Assembly: GCA_017882305.1 (NCBI GenBank)
Contig: JADGPU010000029.1
Location: 1-32,862, forward strand
DNA: 32,862 nucleotides
Origin: Bacteroidales bacterium
GTDB taxonomy: Bacteria; Bacteroidota; Bacteroidia; Bacteroidales; VadinHA17
Reading direction: 5' to 3'
Part shown: positions 15,843-24,483 of the stretch, piece by piece
How positions within the stretch are numbered: position 1 is the stretch's first letter
How the letters are laid out: the number at the start of each line of letters is the position of its first letter
The notes under the pieces: model-generated
Databases searched by the model: none
Told to the model about the DNA's origin: nothing
The model's input: only the letters and a program-made list of their open reading frames with translations
Made by a program: the position numbers and the translations under genes

Positions 15843-16340
15843 CTACCTCTGCATATGATTAATTAATAGTTTCCGTGCTATGAAAATTCTGCTTTTTACA
15901 GTTCCTAGTTTAAGCTTTATCATATCTGCAATTTCTTTGTACTTGTATCCCTCAATGTACATTATAAATGGTACCCTGAACTTAACATTTAATTGTTCAA
16001 TACTTTGGTTAATTTCAATACAGGAATAAGCTGAATCCGGATCATCTGAATCTGAAGCCTTGGTCTTATTAATGAAAAATGATTCATCCGTACGATCACG
16101 ATAGGTGTTTTGCAGAACATTATGCCTGTAATTATTAATAAAGGTGTTTCTCATTATTGTGAATGTCCAGGCTTTAAAAAATCCGTTATCCACAAATTTA
16201 TCCCGACTCTGGAGTACTTTAAGGAAAGTTTCCTGTACAAGGTCCTTTGCATCTTCACTACTTAACCTAAGCCAGATAGCATACTTAAGTAAACTTTGTT
16301 CAAGATCTAATAATTGTTCACCGAATTCAATTGCTGTCAT
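15843..16340 (-). CDS. ECF-type RNA polymerase sigma factor
   Basis: A 165-residue σ70-family protein with region 2 (about 10-75, including DLVQETFLKVL ... FFKAWTFTIMRNTFINNYR) and region 4 (about 112-163, FIMYIEGYKYKEIADMIKLKLGTVKSRIFIARK), and no region 3. These are the two domains of an extracytoplasmic-function sigma factor. No anti-sigma gene is next to it, which is unusual. It starts 41 bases after the GH100-like gene and no separate promoter was recognised, so it is probably the last gene of the PIG-L/GT4/GH operon. It could be the regulator of the nine shared promoters, but their −7 box looks like the housekeeping one, so this link is untested. Confidence 0.9.
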   Translation of the reverse strand: MTAIEFGEQLLDLEQSLLKYAIWLRLSSEDAKDLVQETFLKVLQSRDKFVDNGFFKAWTFTIMRNTFINNYRHNVLQNTYRDRTDESFFINKTKASDSDDPDSAYSCIEINQSIEQLNVKFRVPFIMYIEGYKYKEIADMIKLKLGTVKSRIFIARKLLINHMQR

Positions 16341-16381
16341 GTATTTGTATTTAATCAGATATATTATTTGTTTTGATTGGC

Positions 16382-17560
16382 TTAAGTTGGATAAAGACGC
16401 ATATCGTCAAAAAAGGGTGTTCGCTTTTCTTCAACGCATTTTACCGCATACAGATAAAGTGCGGCACTCCATGTTTGCCAATCCTGCCCCATTGGCCTGC
16501 CGTCCTGTGCTTTTACCCACTCATTAAATCCAAAATTGACATCTGCGGTATTAGAAATTTTAATAAGATGTGTAAGCACCACAAGCTTCTCCTGTGCTAA
16601 TGTGTATTTTTTTGCAGCGACCAGAGCTGCCACATAAAAACCGCATACAAAAGGCCAGATACCTCCGTTATGGTATTCTCCCGGTTTATTATATATTGCA
16701 TATCTCGGATGCCAGTCAGGATCTTCGGGTTTGATATAAGGAAAGAAGTTAGGCGGAAGACCAACTACCAGATCACCTCTTTTTTTCATACCTTCACACA
16801 CCGCTTCAATCCATGAAATCATCTCCACAGCCCTCGAGGGAGAGGCGATTCCGGAGAGTATGGCAAGACTGTTACCAAGAAGGTCAAACCGTTCGCTACT
16901 ATGAATTTTATATGACCAGAAAGCATAGTAGGGTTTATGCTTTACAACAAGACCTTCATGAATGTGACGATGCATCGTTCCACAGGTAATCGTGAACCGG
17001 TTGATTTCGTTGTGCATTCTGTCGGCTTTATCATTCTTTCCCAGGAGACGCAGATAGCTATAAACAAGTGCATTCACAAATAGTCCATATCCTGTCACCC
17101 ATTGTTCATCACGCCAATCGCTGGTTGGCTGCTGGGCAACCATGTACCTGTCAGAAGGGCTTTGATACTCCATCCAGTTCGATGCTTTTTCAACAGCATA
17201 AGTAAGAAAATCTTTTTCTCCCGATACTTTTCTGAAAATGCCAACACCCAACAAAAACAAAGGAGTGGTATCACTTGATCCCCGGTTCTCCTTGTCGTGC
17301 ACCAGAGAAGGGATAAGACCATTTTTAGTCTGGTTTTTTGCCAGCGTCTCCAATACTTTCCGTATACTCTCCAAAAGCTTCAAGTTCTCAGATACTGCTA
17401 TCCCAAAAATTGAAAACATCAGATCTCGTGTATACGGTTCAGGATATCCCCAGCCTGCAGTCCGTGGAAGACCATGAAATGATCCGTGTGCATTATAAAG
17501 CAGCACTTCAATCGCGGCTTTCTTTGCCTCTTCAATCTCCTGCTGTTCTGAAACCTTCAT
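16382..17560 (-). CDS. (α/α)6-barrel glycoside hydrolase-like protein, GH100/GH63-like
   Basis: A 392-residue soluble enzyme-like protein with no signal peptide. Landmarks are PEPYTRDLMFSIFG (40-53), DTTPLFLLG (97-105), YHNGGIWPFVCGFYVAAL (296-313), FGFNEW (343-348) and GQDWQTWSAALYLYA (358-372). TRD, HNGG(I/S)WP and QTWSxAxYL are shared with neutral/alkaline invertases (GH100) and related glycogen-debranching or GH63 enzymes, which cleave glycosidic bonds by inversion. The substrate cannot be read from sequence. Its ATG overlaps the stop of the GT4 gene by one base (TAATG), a strong sign of coupled translation, so it probably acts on, trims or proofreads a product made by that transferase in the cytoplasm. 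Confidence 0.75.
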   Translation of the reverse strand: MKVSEQQEIEEAKKAAIEVLLYNAHGSFHGLPRTAGWGYPEPYTRDLMFSIFGIAVSENLKLLESIRKVLETLAKNQTKNGLIPSLVHDKENRGSSDTTPLFLLGVGIFRKVSGEKDFLTYAVEKASNWMEYQSPSDRYMVAQQPTSDWRDEQWVTGYGLFVNALVYSYLRLLGKNDKADRMHNEINRFTITCGTMHRHIHEGLVVKHKPYYAFWSYKIHSSERFDLLGNSLAILSGIASPSRAVEMISWIEAVCEGMKKRGDLVVGLPPNFFPYIKPEDPDWHPRYAIYNKPGEYHNGGIWPFVCGFYVAALVAAKKYTLAQEKLVVLTHLIKISNTADVNFGFNEWVKAQDGRPMGQDWQTWSAALYLYAVKCVEEKRTPFFDDMRLYPT

Positions 17561-18702
17561 TATTTAATTCCTAATTTATCGTTTATTATCTGTACAAACC
17601 GTCTTGCTACAACACGGTAATCAAAGTTCTTCACAACCCTTTCTCTGGCTGCTTTGCCCATTTTTTCACGCAATGCTACATCAGTCATAAGAAGCATTAA
17701 ATATTTGCCGATATCATGTACATCTGCACGGTAATCTACTGTCCGCGGCTCTTTAAATACTATTCTGTGTTTTCCTTCAAATCCTGATTCATCCCCAAGA
17801 GTAACCTGGTCGACAACTATTTTCTGTGCTACTTTTGCAAGGAATGCTGTTTCACCATGTAATAGTGTGTCAAGCATGCCCATTGCTTTTATACCAATGA
17901 CAGGCTTTTCGCATGCGCCTGCTTCCACCTGAGGCATGCCAAAACCCTCAAGCCGGGAAGGGGCCGCATATATATCGCATGCTCCGATCAGATAAGGCAT
18001 GAAATTCCTTGAAATTTTATTGGTTTCATAAATGACACTCTTTTCAATTCCAAGATTTACCGCCATGCCCAGATCAGCTATGTTTTGCTTCTTAGTTCGC
18101 GGCTGGGGCCATACTTTGCATACATATTTCCAGTCTGGCGCTTTGGTATCGATGATAGCGAGTGCTTGCATTACTTCCTGTGCACCTTTTGAAGCAGCAT
18201 CACCACCGACTGTGAGAATCATTATCTGATCGGGTGAAACACCCAGCGATTCACGTACAGCCAAAATCTTGGGATCATCCTTGCTGTGAGGAATAAAGTT
18301 ATCGGTATTACATCCAACGGGTAACACTTCAATTTTATCCCCGTCTATCCCGTCACGTACATACATCTCCTTTACCCAATTAGAAGTCACCAGAATTAGG
18401 GGTAGAGCATTTAAAACCTCCTGATAGTTAGCGATATAACCATCAGCAACCAGCCATGGTACCGGCTGGACACCATATCGTTGGGGGTGAAGGATTAATT
18501 GAGGTGTGTGTCCCCAGTAACCTACACCAACAACAACATTTGGCTCAAACCACCGATAGTACCATTCTTTCTCCTGCGCTGATTCGAAATGTACAGCCTG
18601 TGCATCAACTCCCATTTCAAGAAGTCCCCTGTAAAGAAGATCTCCCTGGGTCGCCAGACCACCCGGAGAAGGCGGATAATCATATAATAACAAAACTTTC
18701 AT
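17560..18702 (-). CDS. GT4-family glycosyltransferase
   Basis: A 380-residue GT-B fold protein. The N-terminal domain begins MKVLLLYDYPPSPGGLATQG with the glycine-rich acceptor-side loop. The C-terminal donor domain contains ILTVGGDAASKGAQEVMQAL and the E-x7-E motif E252-GFGMPQV-E260 followed by AGACEKPVIG. It is a retaining transferase that would use a nucleotide-activated sugar; donor and acceptor are not predictable. It lies 13 bases after the PIG-L gene and overlaps the glycosidase start by one base. Together with the deacetylase it suggests synthesis of an amino-sugar-containing glycan or glycoside. Confidence 0.87.
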   Translation of the reverse strand: MKVLLLYDYPPSPGGLATQGDLLYRGLLEMGVDAQAVHFESAQEKEWYYRWFEPNVVVGVGYWGHTPQLILHPQRYGVQPVPWLVADGYIANYQEVLNALPLILVTSNWVKEMYVRDGIDGDKIEVLPVGCNTDNFIPHSKDDPKILAVRESLGVSPDQIMILTVGGDAASKGAQEVMQALAIIDTKAPDWKYVCKVWPQPRTKKQNIADLGMAVNLGIEKSVIYETNKISRNFMPYLIGACDIYAAPSRLEGFGMPQVEAGACEKPVIGIKAMGMLDTLLHGETAFLAKVAQKIVVDQVTLGDESGFEGKHRIVFKEPRTVDYRADVHDIGKYLMLLMTDVALREKMGKAARERVVKNFDYRVVARRFVQIINDKLGIK

Positions 18703-18715
18703 AATGAAACAATTC

Positions 18716-19363
18716 TCAAATTTTCAAATTCATAAGTTTATTAAGCCATTTTTTAGCAACAGCCGGATCAGTAAATTGCCAGAAAGATTCTGCCCGGGGT
18801 GTAGTTTCAGCTTCAAAACTATTTTTTTCAAATCCATATATTTCGGTAATAATCCGGTATTTTCGCAGCCATATCCGTTCCGTAAGTGTCCGGCAGATGT
18901 CGGCATTTTCATTAGCCATGGGATAGTGTTTTTTGTCGTCGTCGGTATAAGCAAAGGACCATAATTCGGTTGTTGATATTTTACCATTATTCCAGAGTTT
19001 AATTACTGCTTTACCAGCTTCTTCATGTCTGCGATGTCTTGTGTATTCTCCGGAAGGATTATGAGAAATTATAAGGTCGAAATGCTTCGCAGGTAATAAT
19101 TTCCGTATTGCCTGCTCAACCTCATTTTCTTTCAAAGGCTTCTGTTCAGGGCCATCATCCAGGTCGCCTATAATCCCTTTAGATTTAAGAATTTCTAAAG
19201 CATTATAAAACCGGAGGGAGCGGTCCTCATCGTTTGCCCTGCAAAGACAAACTATAAACCATTGCCATGAAGGATGGCTTAGTATTGTTCCTCCGGCCCA
19301 TAATGTTTCATCATCGGGGTGAGCCACTATAACAGCAACGGTCTTTGTGAATAATCGGGCCAT
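18716..19363 (-). CDS. PIG-L/LmbE-family N-acetyl-sugar deacetylase
   Basis: A 215-residue protein starting MARLFTKTVAVIVAHPDDETLWAGG. AHPDDE (residues 14-19) is the Zn2+-binding motif of the family, and the downstream histidines (SGEYTRHRRHEEAGKAV) supply the third ligand. Family members remove acetyl groups from GlcNAc-linked substrates such as GlcNAc-inositol. The open frame runs upstream to a TTG at 19385-19387, but the −7 box of the shared promoter covers exactly that codon, so an mRNA from this promoter cannot include it. I start at the ATG 19361-19363, leaving a leader of roughly 15 bases. It is the first gene of the operon PIG-L, GT4, GH100-like, sigma factor. Confidence 0.88.
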   Translation of the reverse strand: MARLFTKTVAVIVAHPDDETLWAGGTILSHPSWQWFIVCLCRANDEDRSLRFYNALEILKSKGIIGDLDDGPEQKPLKENEVEQAIRKLLPAKHFDLIISHNPSGEYTRHRRHEEAGKAVIKLWNNGKISTTELWSFAYTDDDKKHYPMANENADICRTLTERIWLRKYRIITEIYGFEKNSFEAETTPRAESFWQFTDPAVAKKWLNKLMNLKI

Positions 19364-19384
19364 AGGTATAGGGTGAATAATATG

Positions 19385-19449
19385 CAAAGATCAGTTACCG
19401 GAAAAAGTAAAGCGTTACACAACTTTATATTTATTTTACATTATTCACA
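19385..19449 (-). promoter_or_regulatory. Shared-regulon promoter of the PIG-L/GT4/GH/sigma operon
   Basis: TGTGAAT (19443-19449), 2 nt, TGTAAA (19435-19440), 15 nt, TGTAAC (19414-19419), 21 nt, GATCTTTG (19385-19392). The −7 box overlaps the upstream alternative start codon of PIG-L and so decides the true start. Confidence 0.82.
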
Positions 19450-19506
19450 TATTTTAAATTAGTTTACCTATTTATGTCTAAGTGCCTGATGGTGTCCTGC
19501 CCAGTC

Positions 19507-20400
19507 TCAGACTGTAATCTTTACAGCAACGTCGGTTGGTGGAACTTCCCCACTGAAATAATCTGCATAGGCTCGGGTAAATTCTGCACCATAGAAGAAT
19601 ATCATGGAAGAATAACTCACCCACAGAAGGATTAAAACAATTGACCCGGCTGCACCATATGCCGAACCTGGATTTGTTTTGCTTAAATAAAAACCAATAG
19701 CAGTTTTTCCCAATAAAAAAAGTAAAGCAGTTAAAACTGAACCCAACCACAAATGTTTCCATTGAATTTTTGCGTCGGGTAATATTTTGAACATAACTGC
19801 AAACAGGAACATGACGACTCCAAATGAAATAATGGATTTGAGCACATAAAAAATTATGAGTACAATGTTTGGCCAGTGAAGCAGCACCCAACTGCTCAAA
19901 GCTGCAAGAATAGTAGTGATAATGAGCGAGATTAATAACAAAAAACCAATGGATACAATCAGGCCGAATGAAAATAGTCTCTTACGGAGTAGCGTGAAAA
20001 TGGCTCTGTGTGGTTTGACTTTTACTTCCCAGATAATATTTAATGCTTTCTGTAATTCGACAAATACTCCTGTTGCGCCAACAAGTACCACGACTAATCC
20101 AATGATAGTTGCAAGTAAGGATTTATTGGTATTGCTAACGCTAATAATCATATCTTTAACCTGTTTCGCTGTCTCCATACCCATTATTGAGGATATCTGT
20201 GTAAACAGATTACCTGTGATTACGTCTCTTTGAAAAAAAAGGTTGGAAATAGAAATTATCATTACAAGTAAACCAGGAATGCTGAAAATAGCATAATAAG
20301 CAATCACGGCACTTTGCATAAATGGATCTTTTTCCCACCAGCGTTTTGAAGCGGATCGGGCAATTATAAAAAAGGATTTAATTTTTTTCTTATAAAGCAT
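19507..20400 (-). CDS. YihY/BrkB-family inner-membrane protein
   Basis: A 297-residue polytopic membrane protein. The early segment FMQSAVIAYYAIFSIPGLLVMII and the middle KILPDAKIQWKHLWLGSVLTALLFLLGKTAIGFYL, then YGAAGSIVLILLWVSYSSMIFFYGAEFTRAYA, are diagnostic of the YihY/virulence-factor BrkB family (once misread as RNase BN). About six membrane helices are predicted. The transport role remains unsettled, though some members are proposed exporters. It starts 117 bases after the GH130 gene and may be the last gene of that operon; no separate promoter of the shared type was seen. The ATG at 20398-20400 is used. Confidence 0.9.
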   Translation of the reverse strand: MLYKKKIKSFFIIARSASKRWWEKDPFMQSAVIAYYAIFSIPGLLVMIISISNLFFQRDVITGNLFTQISSIMGMETAKQVKDMIISVSNTNKSLLATIIGLVVVLVGATGVFVELQKALNIIWEVKVKPHRAIFTLLRKRLFSFGLIVSIGFLLLISLIITTILAALSSWVLLHWPNIVLIIFYVLKSIISFGVVMFLFAVMFKILPDAKIQWKHLWLGSVLTALLFLLGKTAIGFYLSKTNPGSAYGAAGSIVLILLWVSYSSMIFFYGAEFTRAYADYFSGEVPPTDVAVKITV

Positions 20401-20516
20401 CAGATTAATAGTTTAAAAATTTTATCAATATTCCTGATTATCCTGTTATCGTATATTCCATTTCCAATTGAATCATCGTTTTTCCTTCTAAGACAATTGA
20501 TTAAAAGCTGATGATG

Positions 20517-21989
20517 CTATTTCGAGCTTTTTAGTTCATTCAGTAGTTCATTTAAATCAACAGTAGCGTATGTGGCAGCGTAATCTGACATGGCATAAGG
20601 AACGATAAGATTTCTATTGTGAATAATCGAACCACAGGAGTAAACTACATTAGGTACATAACCTTCCCTTTCTTCACTATTGGGAGCCAATAAAGGTGTC
20701 TTTAGTCTGCCAATTTCATTTTCAGGATTATTAAGTTCAAATAATGATGCTCCTAAAACATATTCCCTCATTGGTCCTACTCCGTGTGTAATTACCAGCC
20801 AGCCTTCTTCTGTCTCGACAGGTGAACCGGCATTTCCTACCTGTACCAGATCCCATGAATATTTTGGTTTCTGAATAAGTTTGGCTTCACGCCAGACATT
20901 AATATTATCTGAAAAAGCTATATAATTATTTATTCCGTCTATTCTGCAAAGAATAGCATATTTGCCATTGATCTTTCTTGGAAACAATGCTATTCCTTTG
21001 TTCTTAGCCAGTTCTCCATGAATGGGTAAACCTTTGAAATGATAGAAATTTTTGGTTGTAAGTAACTTTGGTAATATGGATATGCCATCATAAGCAGTAT
21101 AGGTTGCATAGTAAGTAACTTCGCCGTTATCTTCAGTGAACTTAACAAAACGTGCATCTTCAATACCATTTTTTTCAGTATCGGAGATTGGGAAGATCAC
21201 TCTCTCAGAAATTGCCGAATCAAGTGAAAATTCAATTTCATAATGTGACAGAGCCAGCCACACCATTTGATTAATTATTAATTCTTTATTTGGTGTAAGT
21301 TGATGTGTTTTTCTTATTTCTTCGACGGCCCTTTTCAATTCACCATAAGTAAATCTGTCTCCGAGTTTTTCCAATACAAAGACCGGTGAAAGCTTGTTGT
21401 CGAAATCGCGCATTTCATCCAGCTTCTTTATAAATGATTTTTTATTGTAAATATGCCTTTTGATTCGCTCTGCTTCTGCCAGCATTTTACCGACGGGTTC
21501 AATATTCAGATTATTATTCTTATCAATAACGGCTGAACGAAAGACTATTGACGAAATATGGCCTTCTCCGGTTGCCCTGAAACTCAGAATCACTCTTTTC
21601 TCATCTGTTCCGGTTTCCGATTGATCAGGATCTTCTACAATTGATGGATTAAAAAATGCTGCCGATTCAATTGAATACTCCATTGTGAAATAGGAACCAA
21701 TGAGCGCTTTTCGTGATTGATTAACTTTACCCGTTTTAATTCCTAATTCGCCGAACAACTCAGCCAGTTTATTAAAGTGCGTTTCAAATATCAGTGAAAT
21801 ATTTCTGTGACGCCTGGAATAACCTCTCAGAACCTGACTTAGTGTTGTGAATACTTCACTATCAGACATTGCTAAAACACTAAGTATAATATTCTTGCTT
21901 CTTTCTCTGGAAAAATTACAAAATCGGGCGATTACCCTGCTGGGATCGGGGAAAAATCTGCTATCCTTCCTTGTGACTGTAACCCGCAT
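20517..21989 (-). CDS. GH130-family enzyme (long form, β-mannoside phosphorylase/mannosidase-like)
   Basis: A 490-residue protein. The five-bladed β-propeller of GH130 covers about 100-485, with the catalytic-region motif NGIEDARFVKF (putative acid D278), YYATYTAYDG, KGIALFPRKINGKYAIL, and the end PNVVYSCGSIIHNRNLIVPYAMSDYAATYATVDL. GH130 enzymes phosphorolyse or hydrolyse β-mannosides; phosphorolytic and hydrolytic members differ in phosphate-binding residues that I cannot judge by eye. The first 100 residues are an extension absent from the short GH130 encoded at 24473-25519. Its start lies 29 bases inside the end of the GT4-fusion gene, indicating translational coupling. No signal peptide, so cytoplasmic. 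Confidence 0.85.
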   Translation of the reverse strand: MRVTVTRKDSRFFPDPSRVIARFCNFSRERSKNIILSVLAMSDSEVFTTLSQVLRGYSRRHRNISLIFETHFNKLAELFGELGIKTGKVNQSRKALIGSYFTMEYSIESAAFFNPSIVEDPDQSETGTDEKRVILSFRATGEGHISSIVFRSAVIDKNNNLNIEPVGKMLAEAERIKRHIYNKKSFIKKLDEMRDFDNKLSPVFVLEKLGDRFTYGELKRAVEEIRKTHQLTPNKELIINQMVWLALSHYEIEFSLDSAISERVIFPISDTEKNGIEDARFVKFTEDNGEVTYYATYTAYDGISILPKLLTTKNFYHFKGLPIHGELAKNKGIALFPRKINGKYAILCRIDGINNYIAFSDNINVWREAKLIQKPKYSWDLVQVGNAGSPVETEEGWLVITHGVGPMREYVLGASLFELNNPENEIGRLKTPLLAPNSEEREGYVPNVVYSCGSIIHNRNLIVPYAMSDYAATYATVDLNELLNELKSSK

Positions 21990-24483
21990 GTTTTGATTTT
22001 TTTTTGATCAATCCGGACGAATCTACAATGAAATAGTAAGACTTTGTTGCCGGCGAATTTCCCATTGCCGATAAAACCGAAGCTTCTTCTTTGATTGATT
22101 CCATTTCAGGAAATACCATGAATTGGCTGACCGATTTGCTCTCCGGCTTGTTATACTTATCAATCGTCAATCGTGCCATCAGATAACTTAATGTAGATTC
22201 TGCTCCCTGATTTAGGTTTACATGTGTTTCTTCCAATCCGTCGTAACAACCACCGGTACATGGATTATAAATAATCTGATGCAGGCGGTTATTCCCTAAA
22301 AACCAGTTAAACGAAGTTTCCATTTTTATAAAGAAGTCTTCATCGGCAAACACGTCATAAAACTTGCTTAATGTCATAACTGTATAGGCAACATCAATTG
22401 GCTGTTCGCCAAAATGACCTGGTACCTGACCTCTTTGCAGCCAGTTCTTATTGGAAATTACTTCTATCCCGTTTTCATTAAAAGTTTTAGACAACAGAAA
22501 ATTAAGTGATGATAAGGCAATTTCTTTATAAATTGTTTCTCCGGTTAACAACCACGCATATAACATGGCTTCAGGTAATATGCTGTTTGCATAAGTAAGA
22601 TAACCTTCAAACCATTGCCATTTTTCGTCAGATTCATGCCTGTACATCTGAACCAGTCTATTGGCCATCGTTTTGATAAGGTCAATATTTTCCGGCGATT
22701 TTTTTACCCTTTGATAATAATACAGCCCTTTTATGGCAAAGGCCATTGCCCGGGTGGAATGTATTGTTTCAATACGAGGAATTACTTTTTGAATGATCGC
22801 AATGGCCTCAGAACTAATTTTTTCAGGTAGTAATTCTTTCTCCGAGATTATATAACCTAAGGCCCAGAGAGCCCTCCCATTAGAATCATCTAAGTTTGCA
22901 TTTTTGTTTTGATCAGTAAATTTATCTTCAATATCTACATAGTTCAAAAAGTCGCCCGCAGGTTGCTGACACAGTTTAATAAAAGTGAGATATTTATTTA
23001 TGTACCATATACTTTTGTTATCGTTTGTTAAAATGAAATGCATACACATAGCTACTGCAGCCCTGGCATTATCATCAAGGGTATAACCGGAACAGAGATC
23101 AGGCTGGTTGATTTTAGAAAACTGAATGATCCCGGTACTGGTTGTCATTTGTTTTATATGATTCAGATTGATGGCCGGCAGATTATATTGGATTGTAATT
23201 TTATCACCAGCTATTTTTTTGAACAGCATAGTATGCTCAACAGCAGAATTTTCCCAGGCTGTGAAAACTATTTTCTGCAAGGTATTTATTCTGATATTCC
23301 TTCGTAAAGAGTTATCATTGAGTAGCCGGAGAACACCATCAGCCAACTGTTGTGAGTTGCGAAAATCAAAAATAATTCCTGTATCCTGAGTCAGCACTTC
23401 CTTCGCATGAGGAATAGGAGTTGAAATGATAGGGCAGCCGCAGCTCATTGCATAGGCAAAAGTGCCACTAACCGCCTGGTTAGGATCATTGGTGGTAAAC
23501 AGGTAAATATCGGTAAGCTGCAAATATTCAAGCAAATCCTGCAATGCCAAATAACTATTTATAAATTTTACATGTTGTGTTAAGTTATATTCATTTACCA
23601 TAGCCTCAAGGCTTACACGATATTCCTCACCTTTCTCTTTCAAAACTTCGGGATGGGTTTTGCCTATTATGAGAAATAAGACATCCGGATTGGTTCTAAT
23701 AATCACCGGTAAAGCTTTTAAGGTGGTTTCAATGCCCTTCCCCGAACTTAGCAGTCCGAACGTAGTGAGAACTTTCCGACCTTTGATTCCGTATTTTTTT
23801 TTCAGTGATTCTCTGTTTAGGTGGGGCACCAGGTGTGTACCATGGGCTATCACTGATATCTTTTCTTTTGAAAGACCATAATCGTTCATTAATATCTCAG
23901 ACGAATTATGTGTCATAACCATGATTGATTCACATGCTGAGGCAATACTTCTTATTTTAAATTTCAAGTTCTCATCAGGATGAGGTAGTACGGTATGGAA
24001 AACTATTACAATCGGTTTTGTAAGTCTGTTTAAAAATTGAAGAAATGCCTGTTCCTGTTTGTTAAAGAAGCCGAACTCATGCTGGATCAGTACGATTCTG
24101 ATTCTGTAGTCTTTATTAATCTTCAGAGCCAGTTTCTCATATCTGTCATCAAATGATGTCTTAAGAGTATATTTTACTTCATCGGGATATTGGAAATCCA
24201 CATCTCCGGATTCCAGTGCACAAACTTTTATGGATAAAGAATTGTTGAATTTATTATTAATGGCTTTAATCAAATCCTGCGAATAGGTTGCTATACCACA
24301 TTCCCTGGGTGGATATGAGGTAATAAATAATATTTCAGGCAGGTCATTGGTTTTATCTATCAGAGGTACTTGTCCTCTCGTGAGCTGATTAATCGCGGGA
24401 TATAATGAGTTTTCAAAGCCAAACAACCCTTCGCGATTATATACAGCTTCACCGTTTTGCTTTGATGCTATTTTATTTTTCAT
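21961..24483 (-). CDS. GT4 glycosyltransferase fused to an (α/α)6 glycosidase-like domain
   Basis: An 840-residue two-domain protein. Residues about 48-425 are a GT-B transferase (ILFITSYPPRECGIATYSQDLIKAI at the start, then LTTFGLLSSGKGIETTLKALPVI and SGTFAYAMSCGCPIIST). At the E-x7-E position both glutamates are replaced (Q336 and Y344), so donor binding may be atypical. Residues about 440-780 are α-helical, with SGYTLDDNARAAVA, LDDSNGRALWALG, EQPIDVAYTVMTLSKFY and CYDGLEETHVNLNQGAESTLSYLMARL, resembling an (α/α)6 barrel. The last 60 residues look like a separate tail. The gene overlaps GH130 genes at both ends (11 and 29 bases), which suggests one tightly coupled pathway. Confidence 0.82.
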   Translation of the reverse strand: MKNKIASKQNGEAVYNREGLFGFENSLYPAINQLTRGQVPLIDKTNDLPEILFITSYPPRECGIATYSQDLIKAINNKFNNSLSIKVCALESGDVDFQYPDEVKYTLKTSFDDRYEKLALKINKDYRIRIVLIQHEFGFFNKQEQAFLQFLNRLTKPIVIVFHTVLPHPDENLKFKIRSIASACESIMVMTHNSSEILMNDYGLSKEKISVIAHGTHLVPHLNRESLKKKYGIKGRKVLTTFGLLSSGKGIETTLKALPVIIRTNPDVLFLIIGKTHPEVLKEKGEEYRVSLEAMVNEYNLTQHVKFINSYLALQDLLEYLQLTDIYLFTTNDPNQAVSGTFAYAMSCGCPIISTPIPHAKEVLTQDTGIIFDFRNSQQLADGVLRLLNDNSLRRNIRINTLQKIVFTAWENSAVEHTMLFKKIAGDKITIQYNLPAINLNHIKQMTTSTGIIQFSKINQPDLCSGYTLDDNARAAVAMCMHFILTNDNKSIWYINKYLTFIKLCQQPAGDFLNYVDIEDKFTDQNKNANLDDSNGRALWALGYIISEKELLPEKISSEAIAIIQKVIPRIETIHSTRAMAFAIKGLYYYQRVKKSPENIDLIKTMANRLVQMYRHESDEKWQWFEGYLTYANSILPEAMLYAWLLTGETIYKEIALSSLNFLLSKTFNENGIEVISNKNWLQRGQVPGHFGEQPIDVAYTVMTLSKFYDVFADEDFFIKMETSFNWFLGNNRLHQIIYNPCTGGCYDGLEETHVNLNQGAESTLSYLMARLTIDKYNKPESKSVSQFMVFPEMESIKEEASVLSAMGNSPATKSYYFIVDSSGLIKKKSKHAGYSHKEG

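Noticed and set aside
19478..19891. Long open frame on the minus strand inside the YihY/BrkB gene
   Set aside because: It overlaps a protein with clear family motifs in another frame and its own translation shows no recognisable fold; it is a shadow frame.
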